From Parietichytrium sp. I65-24A (lineage: Eukaryota; Sar; Bigyra; Thraustochytrida; Thraustochytriidae): a stretch of 64,000 bases of DNA. A program made the translations under genes and the position numbers. Where the stretch lies: NCBI GenBank assembly GCA_012862575.1, contig BLSF01000007.1, positions 310,001-374,000 on the forward strand, written 5' to 3'. Below the pieces are notes generated by a model. The model was not told the DNA's origin and ran no database searches. It saw nothing but the letters and a program-made list of their open reading frames with translations. Position 1 is the stretch's first letter. Each line of letters opens with the position of its first letter. Below are positions 49,701 to 57,788 of the stretch, in pieces.

Positions 49701-52700
49701 AAAAACATGAGGTCAAAAGCAGACTATCATCGACTGCGGGTTACAATTCCGGGCGAGAAGTCTCCGCTTCCTCTGAACTTATGGACGTTGAGGACGGAAA
49801 CTCACATGTCACAGCCCAAAATTGGATCCTATCCTAATTGGTATGGTCAGCATTGGGCCTTCGCGAAGGATACACAATCCGCAAAATTGCTTCGCGACTT
49901 GTGTACCAGACATGACTCACCGGCATCAAGCTCACCAAGCCTGGAAGAAGGTCGTCAGGTAAGCCTCGAGAATGATGGCCTCGCCACAGCAGAAACTGTA
50001 GAAACCTCGACGGCCGCCATTCAGCCCATTCCTGAAACTGATTTGCGCAAATTAGCAGAGCTCGAAGCCCAGAATTTCTTGCCTGGTGTTCAACCCACTC
50101 AGCCAAATGCTCCTAATGATGCTCATTCGGCGGTTGAACGAATCGAGTTTTGGCGAGCGGAAGACTATGCCAGTTCTCCCGCACAAAGTGGCCAGTCTTT
50201 GGTGGCTATGATCGAAGCTTTGGCAACCCAAACTTACCATGTTCTGAACCCTGCAATGCGTGTAGAGTTGTTGAACAGACTTTGTGACCATTTATTGGGC
50301 ACTTTCCCTGTACGGAGTCAAATTGCCAAAGCACTCCAGGACCGCGAACCTGCGCGGTTCGACCCAGGTGTCGAAGCAGAGAGCGATTTAATTGTCGCCA
50401 AACCAAAGCGCGGACGCCCATTTGGCCCGCAGTCGTCGAAGCGCGGTCGCAAGACATCTGTCACTTCAAAAAGACGAAAGCAAGTCGATCTAGAGAGCAG
50501 CGAAGAGGATTCTAGCGAAGGAGAAGAAATACTTGCCCCACGGGCACCTAGGTCCTCTCGTAAGCGAGCTAATGGGCAAATGTCTTATGCAGAAGAAGAG
50601 GATAATTCAGATTCGTCGGAGGAACAAGATGTGCGCAAATCGGATGCTGGAGACGACAGCGAGGTGGAGAAAGAGACCAGCGATTCGATAAAGTCGAGGG
50701 GTAAAGTTAGTCGAGGCCGAGTCAGCCGTGGGAGGGGTAGAGGTAGAGGGAGAGGGAGAAAAAGAGGAGCCAGCTCTGCCCGCGGACGTGGCCGTGCCAG
50801 GACCGAGAGAAGTGAAGATCGAAATCAGAGTGATGAAGATTCCGGCGCTGAAACGGGGGGTAAGCAACTTTCCAATTTAGAGAAAGATGAGTTACATAGT
50901 AGCCCTTCGAGGAGTGCACCTTCACAACAAGTGACGCGGCGAAGCTCGCGCGTTGCAAATGCGCGAGTTGCTCAAGTTACCGCAGCGAGTGGTTCAGAAA
51001 GCGAAGGCGCGAAATCTCCAATTCGTACGCCCACCCGCAATTCCAGCAGGCGTGGGAGGCTTCGTCAGTCGACCTCGGCGCCCCCTAAGAGACCCCAGAG
51101 CAAAGGTAGAAGCGGTACAAGGTCTCATGTTACGGAACATGACGAGGAGCAAGCAGAGGCAATGGATCTTGGAATGACGATAGCTTCTCAATCTAAGCGG
51201 AGATCCGCTAGGAAAAGGAAGGCTGTTGAAACCTTCACTGCCGAACCGGCCACCGGGCGGATCACCCGGACACGAACTCGAAGCGCGTCCCCGGACGATC
51301 CAGTCGACGAAGAGATGAGCGTTCTTGAGAGCGACGGAGAGGAAGCCTTCCCGGCTGAGCCCAAGGATGAGGCAGCACACTTTAGAAAGCTCATTGATGA
51401 CTACTTCGCCTGCGAGGGCGAGAAAATAGTTGCTGCTGATGTTAGCTTCGAGCTTGCTCCATGGATGACTAAGAAACACTCCTCTACTTGGCCAAGCACT
51501 CTTGAGGACAAGGGTGGAGCACAACGGGTACAAGGTGCCGCAACGCTTGAGGCAGGCTCTGAGACCGTTGGCAATGCATTGGATGAGAAATCAGAGGTGG
51601 AATTTCAACCTGAAGTAAATCCACCCCGAGCTGATGATGAGGAAATCTTGGAGCAATCTTTGCGAAGTGGTGAAGCCAACATTCAAAATGCTTTGATCAA
51701 AAAACGCGAAATGGCTCCAAGCGATGTGCTAGAGGAGTCTATTCATGCCATCGAGTCTGAAGCGCCGCCAGAAGAATCGGCGATGCCGGAGGACGATACG
51801 GAGGATCCTGCGCAGAGTTTTTCCATGCCATTACGCAAATGCAAACGATCGCTTGATAGCCTATTGAAAGATCGCGCAAGCGAAGGATTCAGGAAGCCCC
51901 TAGAAGCCTCTGAAAAGCCTGCGGGTTACAGTAATGCTATAAAAACTCCGATGGATTTCGGCAGTATTATCAAGAAGCTGAGTGAGGGAGCATACTCTGT
52001 GGAGCGAGACGGGGTAGAGCAGGTGGGGCCGAGGTTTCTGCAAGACTGCGCATTGGTATTTTCGAATGTTTACTCGTTCTACCGTGAGTCGTCACCAATA
52101 TGCGCGCAAGCAGAGAAGTGCGAGGGAAGGTTCAACAAACTTTTTGGTCTAAGCGGAACGCCATTGGAACTGAGAGAGTCGCGCAAGCTTGAAAAGAAAC
52201 TGCGATTCGTGAGAGGGTGCCGCGAAGTACTTGACGCGGTTCAAAAGAGTAAGGATTGCGCTGTCATTGAGAAGCTGTGGAAGCTTAAAGATGCTTCGGA
52301 AAAGGACTTATTCAGCAAGCTCTGTGGAGGGCAGACGCTAAGTTTTGATGTCATTGCTTCTCGCCTGGATGGGGGGGAATATACTAGCGAGCTGGAGGCC
52401 AAGAGAAAGCGTGCAATTCGAAAGGGATCCAATAGCGCTGCCAACTCTTCTCAGCCTTGCGCTGGTTTTGCGCGGGATATGCGAATCGTTTTTCGAGCTG
52501 CTGTCGCCTATTACGGGGTTTCGCCGGATGTCGAGAAAGTTCGGAAGCTTCTCCTTCACTTTGAAAACTTGTACGCGGAGTGTATGGCCAAAAAAACAGT
52601 CGATAGAGTGGCCTGGTTGGGCGAAGTCATTTTCTTAAAGGACCACTCGAACGGTGGTGCCCTTTTGCCTTGCATAATAGCTGGCACTGCATATGGAAAT

Positions 52701-55700
52701 GCATCGCTGGGATTTAGGCTTGTTACGAATGCTGAAAAAGTTTTGCTTGTAAACCTGTGGACCACGGATACGTGGCTAGAGGAAGGCGTAAAACAGAGAT
52801 TGGCAAAGAGATCGAATAGCCGTGCGGCTGTTGACGTTTCCAGCCTTCCCCGTTCCAATTATGGCGAGCACTGGATCTTTGCAAGCGATAAATCTGCTGT
52901 CCTGGAGTCTATTCGAGAGGCCCACCCATTGGAGCCTGTGGAGGAAAAGCAAGCAAAGAAGTGGAGTGTTGAGTTTAGCAAAGCCATAGCCAATATAGAG
53001 AAGGTTCGAAACGGTGTCATGCAAGCTCTAAAGAAGAAAGGTCAACAGTTGGAAAGGAGATTAATCGGGGATGATGGAGCAGTCAAGCCTGTTTTGATAT
53101 CGCGTCGGACGGGGCTCAAAGCATTGCCTGGGGACAAGGAAGCAAGCTTTGAGTCGGAAAGCCCGCCAAAACAATTTCGAGAAATCGGTAGCGGCGACGA
53201 ATGTCTGGCCGATAAAGATGGTTTGCTTGAGCTGGAGCAACAAGCATCTGCACTAGTGAAGCCACCGCGCGCCCAGGTCCTTGCGCCACTGCTTGAAATG
53301 GCTTTGAAGTCGAGCTCTGCAGACGACGGCATGAGGCTAGACGAAGATGCCGCCTCTGAAGATAGCGGAGTGGAACGCCAAGATGTAGACAAAGCCCTTG
53401 AGAAGCCGAGATTTCTTCCTCTCGGAGTGGACCGCTTCGGAAGCGCGTACTGGTATTTTGAGATCTCGGATCCGCAAGCCTCGGATTTGCTTCAAGCGTA
53501 TCTTTTTGTGGAGGTGTCTCCAGAGGGTAGAGAATTATTTGAAGAAGATCTCTCGCAATGTCAACTAGGGTCGCCGCTTCCACTAGACTCGATGAACCAT
53601 TCCTGGCTTGTGTATTCGAATCCAAGTCAGCTCGAAGCTCTTCTTGCGCGATTGGGGTCTTCTCTGGACGTCCCGGAGGACGCATACTCTCTTTCGTGCG
53701 AGCGTTCTCTCCAGACTGCGATCATGAGCAAATATCCGTCCATTGTCGCGTCCGGGAGAAAGGTCGGAATAGAAGTTGTTGGGTTCCCGCACAGAGGTTC
53801 CAAGCGACGCGAGGGCTTGATGCGGTCCTTCTTCTTGACATCAAAATTGGCCAGCTGCATTCGAATCACAAGTTCGCCTCTTGTGTACAATGGTACGCCA
53901 ATCATTTTTTCTGCCCCAGCGCAAGATTCGGATGAGGAAATTTCGGTAGGGGACGTTGTTGTCGCACTTGATGGAGAACCTCTAGCCGGTAAATCCGTGT
54001 CGGATGTCCTGGCCAGGTTGAGTCAGAAGTTCAATCAGCCGGACCAAAACGCACGCATTAAGGCTATTGTATATCGCCCACCGAAGATCGAGTCTCTTCA
54101 TGCCCTGAGTCTTTGCCAGAGCGACGATCAAGCTTTGATGGAGAGGGGTCCAGCGACAATAATTAGTAGACTCATATCCAGTGCCGCCCCCACGCGGACA
54201 GGGCTATTCAAACTCGTTCTTGCTTTGGAATCGCATTTGTGGTCACTTGGGGCTGCAGATCCGCGAATCTTAGGATCTGTAGAAGAGTGGAGGTATCTCC
54301 ACGGTTGGGGAGAGTGGCCCTGGGCTCAGAGACGAGCAACGTGGCAGAAAAAGGTTCTGAGCTGTTCGACAGACCTAGAGGCTACTGGCGCCAGCGAGGT
54401 GGAGTGTAGCTCAAAAGTCGCAGCTGCTTTGCGTTCCGTCTGTCGAGCTTACATCTCCACAGTAGCTCCAACTCATCCCATCATAGCCGGAAACAACTAC
54501 AAGGAGGCCGACCAGATTGCAGCCAAGCTACTCTCAGAAGGGACCAGACTATGTGGGGAGAAGGTAAATTATGGTTCCGACGTCAATTTCCAAATTAGCA
54601 CTGCTATCTTTGCTCTTCCCTCAGAGAGCGATTGGCTCCGTGAATTGAGAAGCGCACAAACCTATTCCCATGTCGCACTCTTGTGTGTTTGGCTGTATGT
54701 TGAGGCAGTCTCGAGGTTTTCTTCTGCGGTCATGACCGCAGACAGGTCTGAAGGTCGTGCTTTGCAATTTGAGAGAATCAAGTCTGTCACGATGCGCAAG
54801 AACGCGAAGCAGAAACTGTCGAGCTCCAAATACTGGAGTAAGCTCGCCGATCTTCAGGAGCTCATTCGAGAAAAGGTCCGGGAAACTCTGACCAAAGTCG
54901 AGCTAGAGGTGGTAAGATATATTGAGGCAGGTGAGCCAGAGGATGATTTCGAGGCCGAGCCAGACCCTCCATCCGCGGAACCTTCCGTGGCTGGACCTAG
55001 CAATGCGGAAAATGTCTTGGACGTCGCAAGAGAACCCAAGAAGGTGGCTGAAAAAGCCTTGCAGATAGCGGAGCCAGCGAAGGAAGGAACCTCGGATGCG
55101 GTTGCAGTGGTTGAGCAAGAAAACGAGGTTGAAGCTGAGAGCTATAGCGAAGCTGTACTCAAGACGAAGGAAACCTTCGAGGCTGTGCTAGCGAAGCTTC
55201 CCGAAGATGTGGAGGAAGAATTGTCTGCGGAGCTTGAAGAGGAGGTTCGACACCTGCTCTCCAAGAGGCCCAAGAGGAGATCAGCTTGGGTGATGTTTCT
55301 CGTAGAAACGAGAAAAGCTATGGTCGAACGAGGCGATTTACCCCTGGACATCACTTATCTGACAGCAGCGTTGAACGACAAGTGGCACGGGCTCAGTGAC
55401 GCGGAGAAGGAGGGCTGGCGGGAAACCACTCGAAATTTCAACTCCGCAAACGAACGGATTTTCAGTAATTTTGAGCGCAAAGTGTCCCCTTTCATGAGGA
55501 AGGCGAAGGGCACAGAAGGAAAAGAAAGACGGAGGAGCCGGACAGCAGGCATTAAAGATGCGAGCACCGTTTCCGGGTCCTCGTCACATCCCGAGAAAGT
55601 GGACCATGATGCTGCTCGGAGCGAGGAGTTTATTGGGGTTCAGGAGCATCGAGGGAGATTCCGTGCTGAATTGTTTTGCCCTGACGGCGAGGTTCGACTC

Positions 55701-55901
55701 GTCGGCAAGTACGATACCGAGGTAGCTGCTGCGCTTGCATTTGACGCAGCGCTTCGATTTGTATATCCTCTCCGTATTTCCGAAGGGATTGCCAACTTCC
55801 CCATGGAAGAAACTGTTGAGGTGATGTCTGGTCTTTTGCTTCCCAACATTTCAGAGTTCCGGACCAGCTATGAGCTTGCGCGGGCCCAGAGAAACGTGTA
55901 A
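43797..55901 (+). CDS. Giant polybromo-like chromatin protein with DDT, ARID, HMG, WHIM and AP2 domains, 4034 aa
   Basis: One uninterrupted 12.1 kb exon. Approximate domains in residues: bromodomain 168-296 (EEPMDLGTIGARLEASYY...FNNCMRYN); Tudor/PWWP-like 654-711; DDT-like 738-821 (LLGNICKVYTFVKCFSKQLG); ARID 919-1008 (FLLSIKAFYTD, TLYSLVKEKGGF); two HMG boxes 1065-1118 and 1137-1208 (SAYSFFVQEQL); acidic run 1232-1250; bromodomain 1391-1501; degenerate bromodomains 1576-1681 and 1823-1925; a WVGEDI...NLWT...YGQHWAFA module 1930-2031; AT-hook-like KRGRPFGP near 2203 and an RG-rich tract 2302-2335; bromodomains 2678-2785 and 2803-2932 (IKTPMDFGSIIKKLSEGAY); a second WLGE...VNLWTTDTW...YGEHWIFA module 2938-3045; WHIM-like 3206-3308 (GVDRFGSAYWYFE); PDZ-like 3351-3432; HMG box 3822-3895; AP2-like 3944-4003. 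It probably reads acetylated chromatin and binds DNA as part of a remodelling complex. I know of no family with this order. Confidence 0.9.
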   Translation: MGKSSRNVKKLRVKELPPTGSGGGSQAQSTTLGKAKSIKVKLASSEPPGNLKVSIKVPQNVTVKERDIEKVWNWSGSSEVEVLRCLTDFQIYSTTEEGPEDKNISELVPLEELDLRKEELTSISCRARLVLEPKLENGNETGTPVHGASKVSHEIAPSIERSPALPINLARKVLETLSADELATPFLVPVDHKGLGLFDYLQVIEEPMDLGTIGARLEASYYSPFPTHEVSSSKKRKSSSTNKDTKTKLSLWVDPEKFNDDLKLVFNNCMRYNADGSQIHSDARKLAEKRSRLWSRHCSKSIQYITRTGEPFNEDSAILAEASRKVGKVPINSESSDSRESLPGLSTFHVEIPNISDVSFDYGIGGAASSLWLVSTLKPDEKTKDDHSEPSPARKSRRRSTISQKKKRAPNSTKATGDAGSHERQIYYRVACASYTGEYTPDLHPSDKYSHHFNSMVTKFHACARLIYELRTRMDETNALAALDTPAAILLRVSIWCEKLGLPLRPSAAEFWKLNATFVQDQMEGVGASFISAFGVYDFLGMVGQLSSDILEKYFPLDPPPPLLETVMRDGNNDADAENIREEPVSAAELEAIPEQPREERPVSGEEEVDAALEGVPSAKYPFPHPHPLELFVIPNPALEHSKTIKPALYAEELLGQFIEIFSESEGVWALAQVVRYRPKSNMHVISFLRDGTQEWRDLNNGPSVGFVWRLVPKEQAQSQSLNASQKIETREFLASVLPPHSALERIFVPPDLLGNICKVYTFVKCFSKQLGWEIPDFTFPEFVAALMSKTEVCQDGSTRPYVPNLLVAVHLGMLHLALKSSMEDSIALGLMEKPNKELSMPFPKTILRPTSADDGAMTRWAFDQIGRAVLGTPLLNHIYKDAFAQERKTYWQLPVSTQAGRAFWQRDSGWNATTPAFLLSIKAFYTDSISWDPGTAPRLLGTALNLYTLYSLVKEKGGFTSICEKEDEWLSILNQLPNFSGDGFTLEQDAHVASDLRSLYKRYLLAYELSYASAQTRGHFREPAMMLLKGDHAIKGADIGIPLVEVSEKGLQHSLSPERSATPVRFTGFLAFAKTQWASSKTFADQHQAIVDKWNGLSANEKTHYSAVAEKENRQLASMRLKTLSSSTRQNKGTRRNGRSAYSFFVQEQLKDVHSMVPDPDRSQATVKTVFRQLSAECGKKWKLMSHKERQPYVELSREHKLLLKHERMAPVANGMSENQSSIETAAMDVEEEDDDEDDDGDDDDDGISEEDENELAPLAVGTEEQDICSPIALSFLSLNDLTWQELLLELFCRLEKIPNPHTTSPQLSHNGTATTAHEDRAQNDSLVQDLGIEDDAGAYDLNEEEQKESVYWGLEQPASSFAQNTASDGLASKGEESVEQGEGGGPIFEECERLLEALLAHPLALPFMEPIKTDQAGYKQYYKVISEPLSLSEVLERLKSGFYSAGEKLGLEVDAFREDVMLIWRNGKEFYKESSVEFEDCCHLEQIFVERFDKIKQLDASFQTKLTAYGREFSQRILKGDGAELRKSYNAELSRLERNLFQSAEGTLAILTKRNRTAEEDVRRERIKHPSKTFGLQVLDVVLADPDAEAFLEPLVESYPGVVATDDISKTELGLKALKELSLRGRYDYYASRDKSKLAPKFVKDFRLILNNYKICSANDVELCEAADRIEKLFMELLEQGSLEKKSSTASPQDPAASAQNDLKDTAAGMSTLRKAEERLFSRLEQAVRESLAEKEKEVKSIANCEAEGGGHRNVSTSEEDASHSNLHSASLTGEEKVSILEKIGIRTENANPELPEERVEVSVSTPALEHPKSAEGIMDEAFPEVCERIVESLLESKEYSVIRAATPKVANVDDTPNLEEVKTKLLGGEFRMDESGEIGNKFAAAVREWLNVFATRFRKGSQNYLAWMRMMKRFEAMYTAALRDSASNKWAWVGEDILWVDVRANPPVVRDAHILDYYALPKYRYKNMRSKADYHRLRVTIPGEKSPLPLNLWTLRTETHMSQPKIGSYPNWYGQHWAFAKDTQSAKLLRDLCTRHDSPASSSPSLEEGRQVSLENDGLATAETVETSTAAIQPIPETDLRKLAELEAQNFLPGVQPTQPNAPNDAHSAVERIEFWRAEDYASSPAQSGQSLVAMIEALATQTYHVLNPAMRVELLNRLCDHLLGTFPVRSQIAKALQDREPARFDPGVEAESDLIVAKPKRGRPFGPQSSKRGRKTSVTSKRRKQVDLESSEEDSSEGEEILAPRAPRSSRKRANGQMSYAEEEDNSDSSEEQDVRKSDAGDDSEVEKETSDSIKSRGKVSRGRVSRGRGRGRGRGRKRGASSARGRGRARTERSEDRNQSDEDSGAETGGKQLSNLEKDELHSSPSRSAPSQQVTRRSSRVANARVAQVTAASGSESEGAKSPIRTPTRNSSRRGRLRQSTSAPPKRPQSKGRSGTRSHVTEHDEEQAEAMDLGMTIASQSKRRSARKRKAVETFTAEPATGRITRTRTRSASPDDPVDEEMSVLESDGEEAFPAEPKDEAAHFRKLIDDYFACEGEKIVAADVSFELAPWMTKKHSSTWPSTLEDKGGAQRVQGAATLEAGSETVGNALDEKSEVEFQPEVNPPRADDEEILEQSLRSGEANIQNALIKKREMAPSDVLEESIHAIESEAPPEESAMPEDDTEDPAQSFSMPLRKCKRSLDSLLKDRASEGFRKPLEASEKPAGYSNAIKTPMDFGSIIKKLSEGAYSVERDGVEQVGPRFLQDCALVFSNVYSFYRESSPICAQAEKCEGRFNKLFGLSGTPLELRESRKLEKKLRFVRGCREVLDAVQKSKDCAVIEKLWKLKDASEKDLFSKLCGGQTLSFDVIASRLDGGEYTSELEAKRKRAIRKGSNSAANSSQPCAGFARDMRIVFRAAVAYYGVSPDVEKVRKLLLHFENLYAECMAKKTVDRVAWLGEVIFLKDHSNGGALLPCIIAGTAYGNASLGFRLVTNAEKVLLVNLWTTDTWLEEGVKQRLAKRSNSRAAVDVSSLPRSNYGEHWIFASDKSAVLESIREAHPLEPVEEKQAKKWSVEFSKAIANIEKVRNGVMQALKKKGQQLERRLIGDDGAVKPVLISRRTGLKALPGDKEASFESESPPKQFREIGSGDECLADKDGLLELEQQASALVKPPRAQVLAPLLEMALKSSSADDGMRLDEDAASEDSGVERQDVDKALEKPRFLPLGVDRFGSAYWYFEISDPQASDLLQAYLFVEVSPEGRELFEEDLSQCQLGSPLPLDSMNHSWLVYSNPSQLEALLARLGSSLDVPEDAYSLSCERSLQTAIMSKYPSIVASGRKVGIEVVGFPHRGSKRREGLMRSFFLTSKLASCIRITSSPLVYNGTPIIFSAPAQDSDEEISVGDVVVALDGEPLAGKSVSDVLARLSQKFNQPDQNARIKAIVYRPPKIESLHALSLCQSDDQALMERGPATIISRLISSAAPTRTGLFKLVLALESHLWSLGAADPRILGSVEEWRYLHGWGEWPWAQRRATWQKKVLSCSTDLEATGASEVECSSKVAAALRSVCRAYISTVAPTHPIIAGNNYKEADQIAAKLLSEGTRLCGEKVNYGSDVNFQISTAIFALPSESDWLRELRSAQTYSHVALLCVWLYVEAVSRFSSAVMTADRSEGRALQFERIKSVTMRKNAKQKLSSSKYWSKLADLQELIREKVRETLTKVELEVVRYIEAGEPEDDFEAEPDPPSAEPSVAGPSNAENVLDVAREPKKVAEKALQIAEPAKEGTSDAVAVVEQENEVEAESYSEAVLKTKETFEAVLAKLPEDVEEELSAELEEEVRHLLSKRPKRRSAWVMFLVETRKAMVERGDLPLDITYLTAALNDKWHGLSDAEKEGWRETTRNFNSANERIFSNFERKVSPFMRKAKGTEGKERRRSRTAGIKDASTVSGSSSHPEKVDHDAARSEEFIGVQEHRGRFRAELFCPDGEVRLVGKYDTEVAAALAFDAALRFVYPLRISEGIANFPMEETVEVMSGLLLPNISEFRTSYELARAQRNV

Positions 55902-56196
55902 ATAGGTTGAGATCCTCGGACAATCACGGCGCGATGTGTGCGATTTTATAATTTCCTATTAAGGGGCAATTTTGTTGAGAAAGAAAGAAAAAGGCAGGGG
56001 ACTGAACATTAGGTAGAGCTTGCTTTGTTTGAAACATGTTTTGATTATTCTTTTTTCACATTCATGGCCTGTCTTTCTCGACGCCTTGTTAGTACTTTTA
56101 TACAGATGAGAATCAATTCTCCCAAACTCGGCAGCACCTCGTGTTCGCGCGTGAATGGCAATTTTCAAATCTACATCAAGTTTGCATCATGGCTAT
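55902..56196. other. Convergent intergenic region
   Basis: AT-rich 3' space between the giant gene and the dynein light chain gene; nothing else seen. Confidence 0.45.
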
Positions 56197-56658
56197 TTAG
56201 TTGTTGGGCAAATTTTGCAGGGCAATAATGTGGTATTTGGCGCCATTCTCTTGCTCGTATTTCGGAGCGACTAAAACTTCCTGCTTCTTGGCTCGAATCC
56301 GAAAGTACAGCAATTCATTCTGCGGGTCCAAATCCCTCACCACATCTCTCGCTAGCGCTGCGAGCTGGCTGAATCTATCTGCGTACTTTTGCGCGGTCTC
56401 CTTGGGCAAGTTCTGTCCTTTGCGATGAATCTCATAGTGTCCGCTCCCGGTCTCGTCCACTCGCTCGGACCCGCAAATCACGAACGCCGCAACGCCTTCG
56501 CGCGCCTGTATCCTCTCGATCGTCGTCTCCGCGTCCACCGCGCTGCCGGTCGGCTGCCGCCCATTCCACGCCCTTTGTCAGTCTCCTGCTGCTTCCATCT
56601 CATCCCTTTATTAATTCCACCACCTCCACGACCTTACGTCTTGCCTCCGACTTACCAT
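56197..56658 (-). CDS. DYNLRB1: Roadblock/LC7 dynein light chain, two exons, 119 aa
   Basis: Roadblock light chains dimerise on the dynein intermediate chain. The core is easy to recognise: TIERIQAREGVAAFVICG, then LAALARDVVRDLDPQNEL, YFRIRAKKQEVLVAP and YHIIALQNL, matching the animal DYNLRB pattern [25 protein letters not shown]. The frame upstream of the core has no ATG before a stop (it opens with GTG). A clean solution is an exon holding only the start codon: ATG at 56658-56656, donor GTAAGT directly after it, a 102-nt intron and acceptor GGCAG at 56554. The second exon then starts in phase 0 (M|PTGSAVDAETTIERI). The protein is about 20 residues longer than the animal form because of an insert near residues 27-45. 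Confidence 0.85.
56656..56658 (-). other. Candidate 5' coding exon consisting only of the start codon
   Basis: ATG is immediately followed by GTAAGTCGG on the minus strand. The untranslated part of this exon should lie to the right (56659 onwards). The assignment rests on splice-site quality and phase, not on transcripts. Confidence 0.6.
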
Positions 56659-56799
56659 TCTCTCTTGTCTCTCCACACGATCGCTGCTCGCCTGCCTCTC
56701 TGTCCTCTCAGCTACACTCGCGCGACTGATTGAATGACTGATTGAATGATTGAATGATTGACTGATTGACTCTTCACACGTATCGCGTCTCGTCGCATC

Positions 56800-56843
56800 G
56801 CTATGTATCGCTTTGCATCGCTTTGCATCGCTTTGCATCGCTG
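56800..56843. repeat. 11-base tandem repeat (GCATCGCTTT-type)
   Basis: About four units of CATCGCTTTG, with a first degenerate copy (CGCTATGTATC), lie between the dynein and LSH genes. Confidence 0.7.
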
Positions 56844-57205
56844 CGATATAATTATTTATTGCTGCGATCACTAACAAGCACATGCATGCAAATGCATGCA
56901 ATTGCAAACGAACAACGATGCCATCGTCCATCCCAGTACCCAGTATCGCTCAGTACATCTCAGTATCTCTCAGCGCACGCACTGCGCGCTCTTCGGTTCC
57001 AACTGCTAGGAGATTGGCGAAGTGCGCCGTAGCGCTCCAACGGTCGGCGGAAGTACGGAAACTCAAGAGTCGAGCGCGAAGAAGTCATTCGTTGTTCGTT
57101 TGCGTTGCTAGTGGTTGTTGTTCCCACTGTTACCGCTATTACCGCTGCTCGGAGGCAAAAGTTTCAAAGTGCTGGGTTTTGGCTTTTTGATGAAGAGCAG
57201 AGGAG

Positions 57206-57241
57206 CGAAGAACGAAGAACGAAGAACGAAGAACGAAGAAG
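57206..57241. repeat. 7-base tandem repeat (GAAGAAC)
   Basis: About five consecutive GAAGAAC units precede the LSH-like gene by roughly 550 bases. Confidence 0.8.
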
Positions 57242-57788
57242 GCGTTGCGTGCTTAAAATTAAAAGTAACCAAAGCAGGAAGAAAGAAAGGAAGAAAAGAA
57301 GGGCAGGTTTGGAGATTTGGAGAGAGAGAGAGAGAGTAAAGTAAAAAAATTAGATTTAGAAACTCAACGAACGCCTCTTCCAGATACAGCTTCTTCACTT
57401 TCTTCACCCACTCTACCCACTCCCCCGTACATAGCCTCTCTGGCTATCCGCGCTCTAGTAGCTAGCTAAGTAGGATATGTGTAGCGAGCTCCTACCACAC
57501 TAGCATGTGCAGTAATACGACTTACCAGGGTTCTTCGCCGGTCCTCCGGGTTCCCCACACAGCCCTCCTAGCAGACTACTACGTCTATCGACTGGGATGG
57601 CACTAGCACCCGTTTAAAAATCGATCGTTTTGACTTTTGATTGACTGTGGCTTGAGAAATTAAAATTCAAAATTTGAAAACCGCACACTGTCCCACCGCG
57701 TACCCACCCACCGCGTACCCTTCCTCATTAGCATCTCCATCCATCCATTCACCTAAGGCCTTCCATAACGAACCGTAATTGCAGCGCT

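Larger units (their letters stand above)
56659..57788. other. Divergent promoter region, 1.1 kb, repeat-rich
   Basis: Between the dynein light chain (minus) and the LSH-like gene (plus). It has TGAT/TGAATGAT repeats near 56728-56770, an 11-base TTGCATCGCTT repeat near 56800-56843, a GAAGAAC heptamer repeat near 57206-57241 and a GA run at 57319-57336. No gene is supported. Confidence 0.5.
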
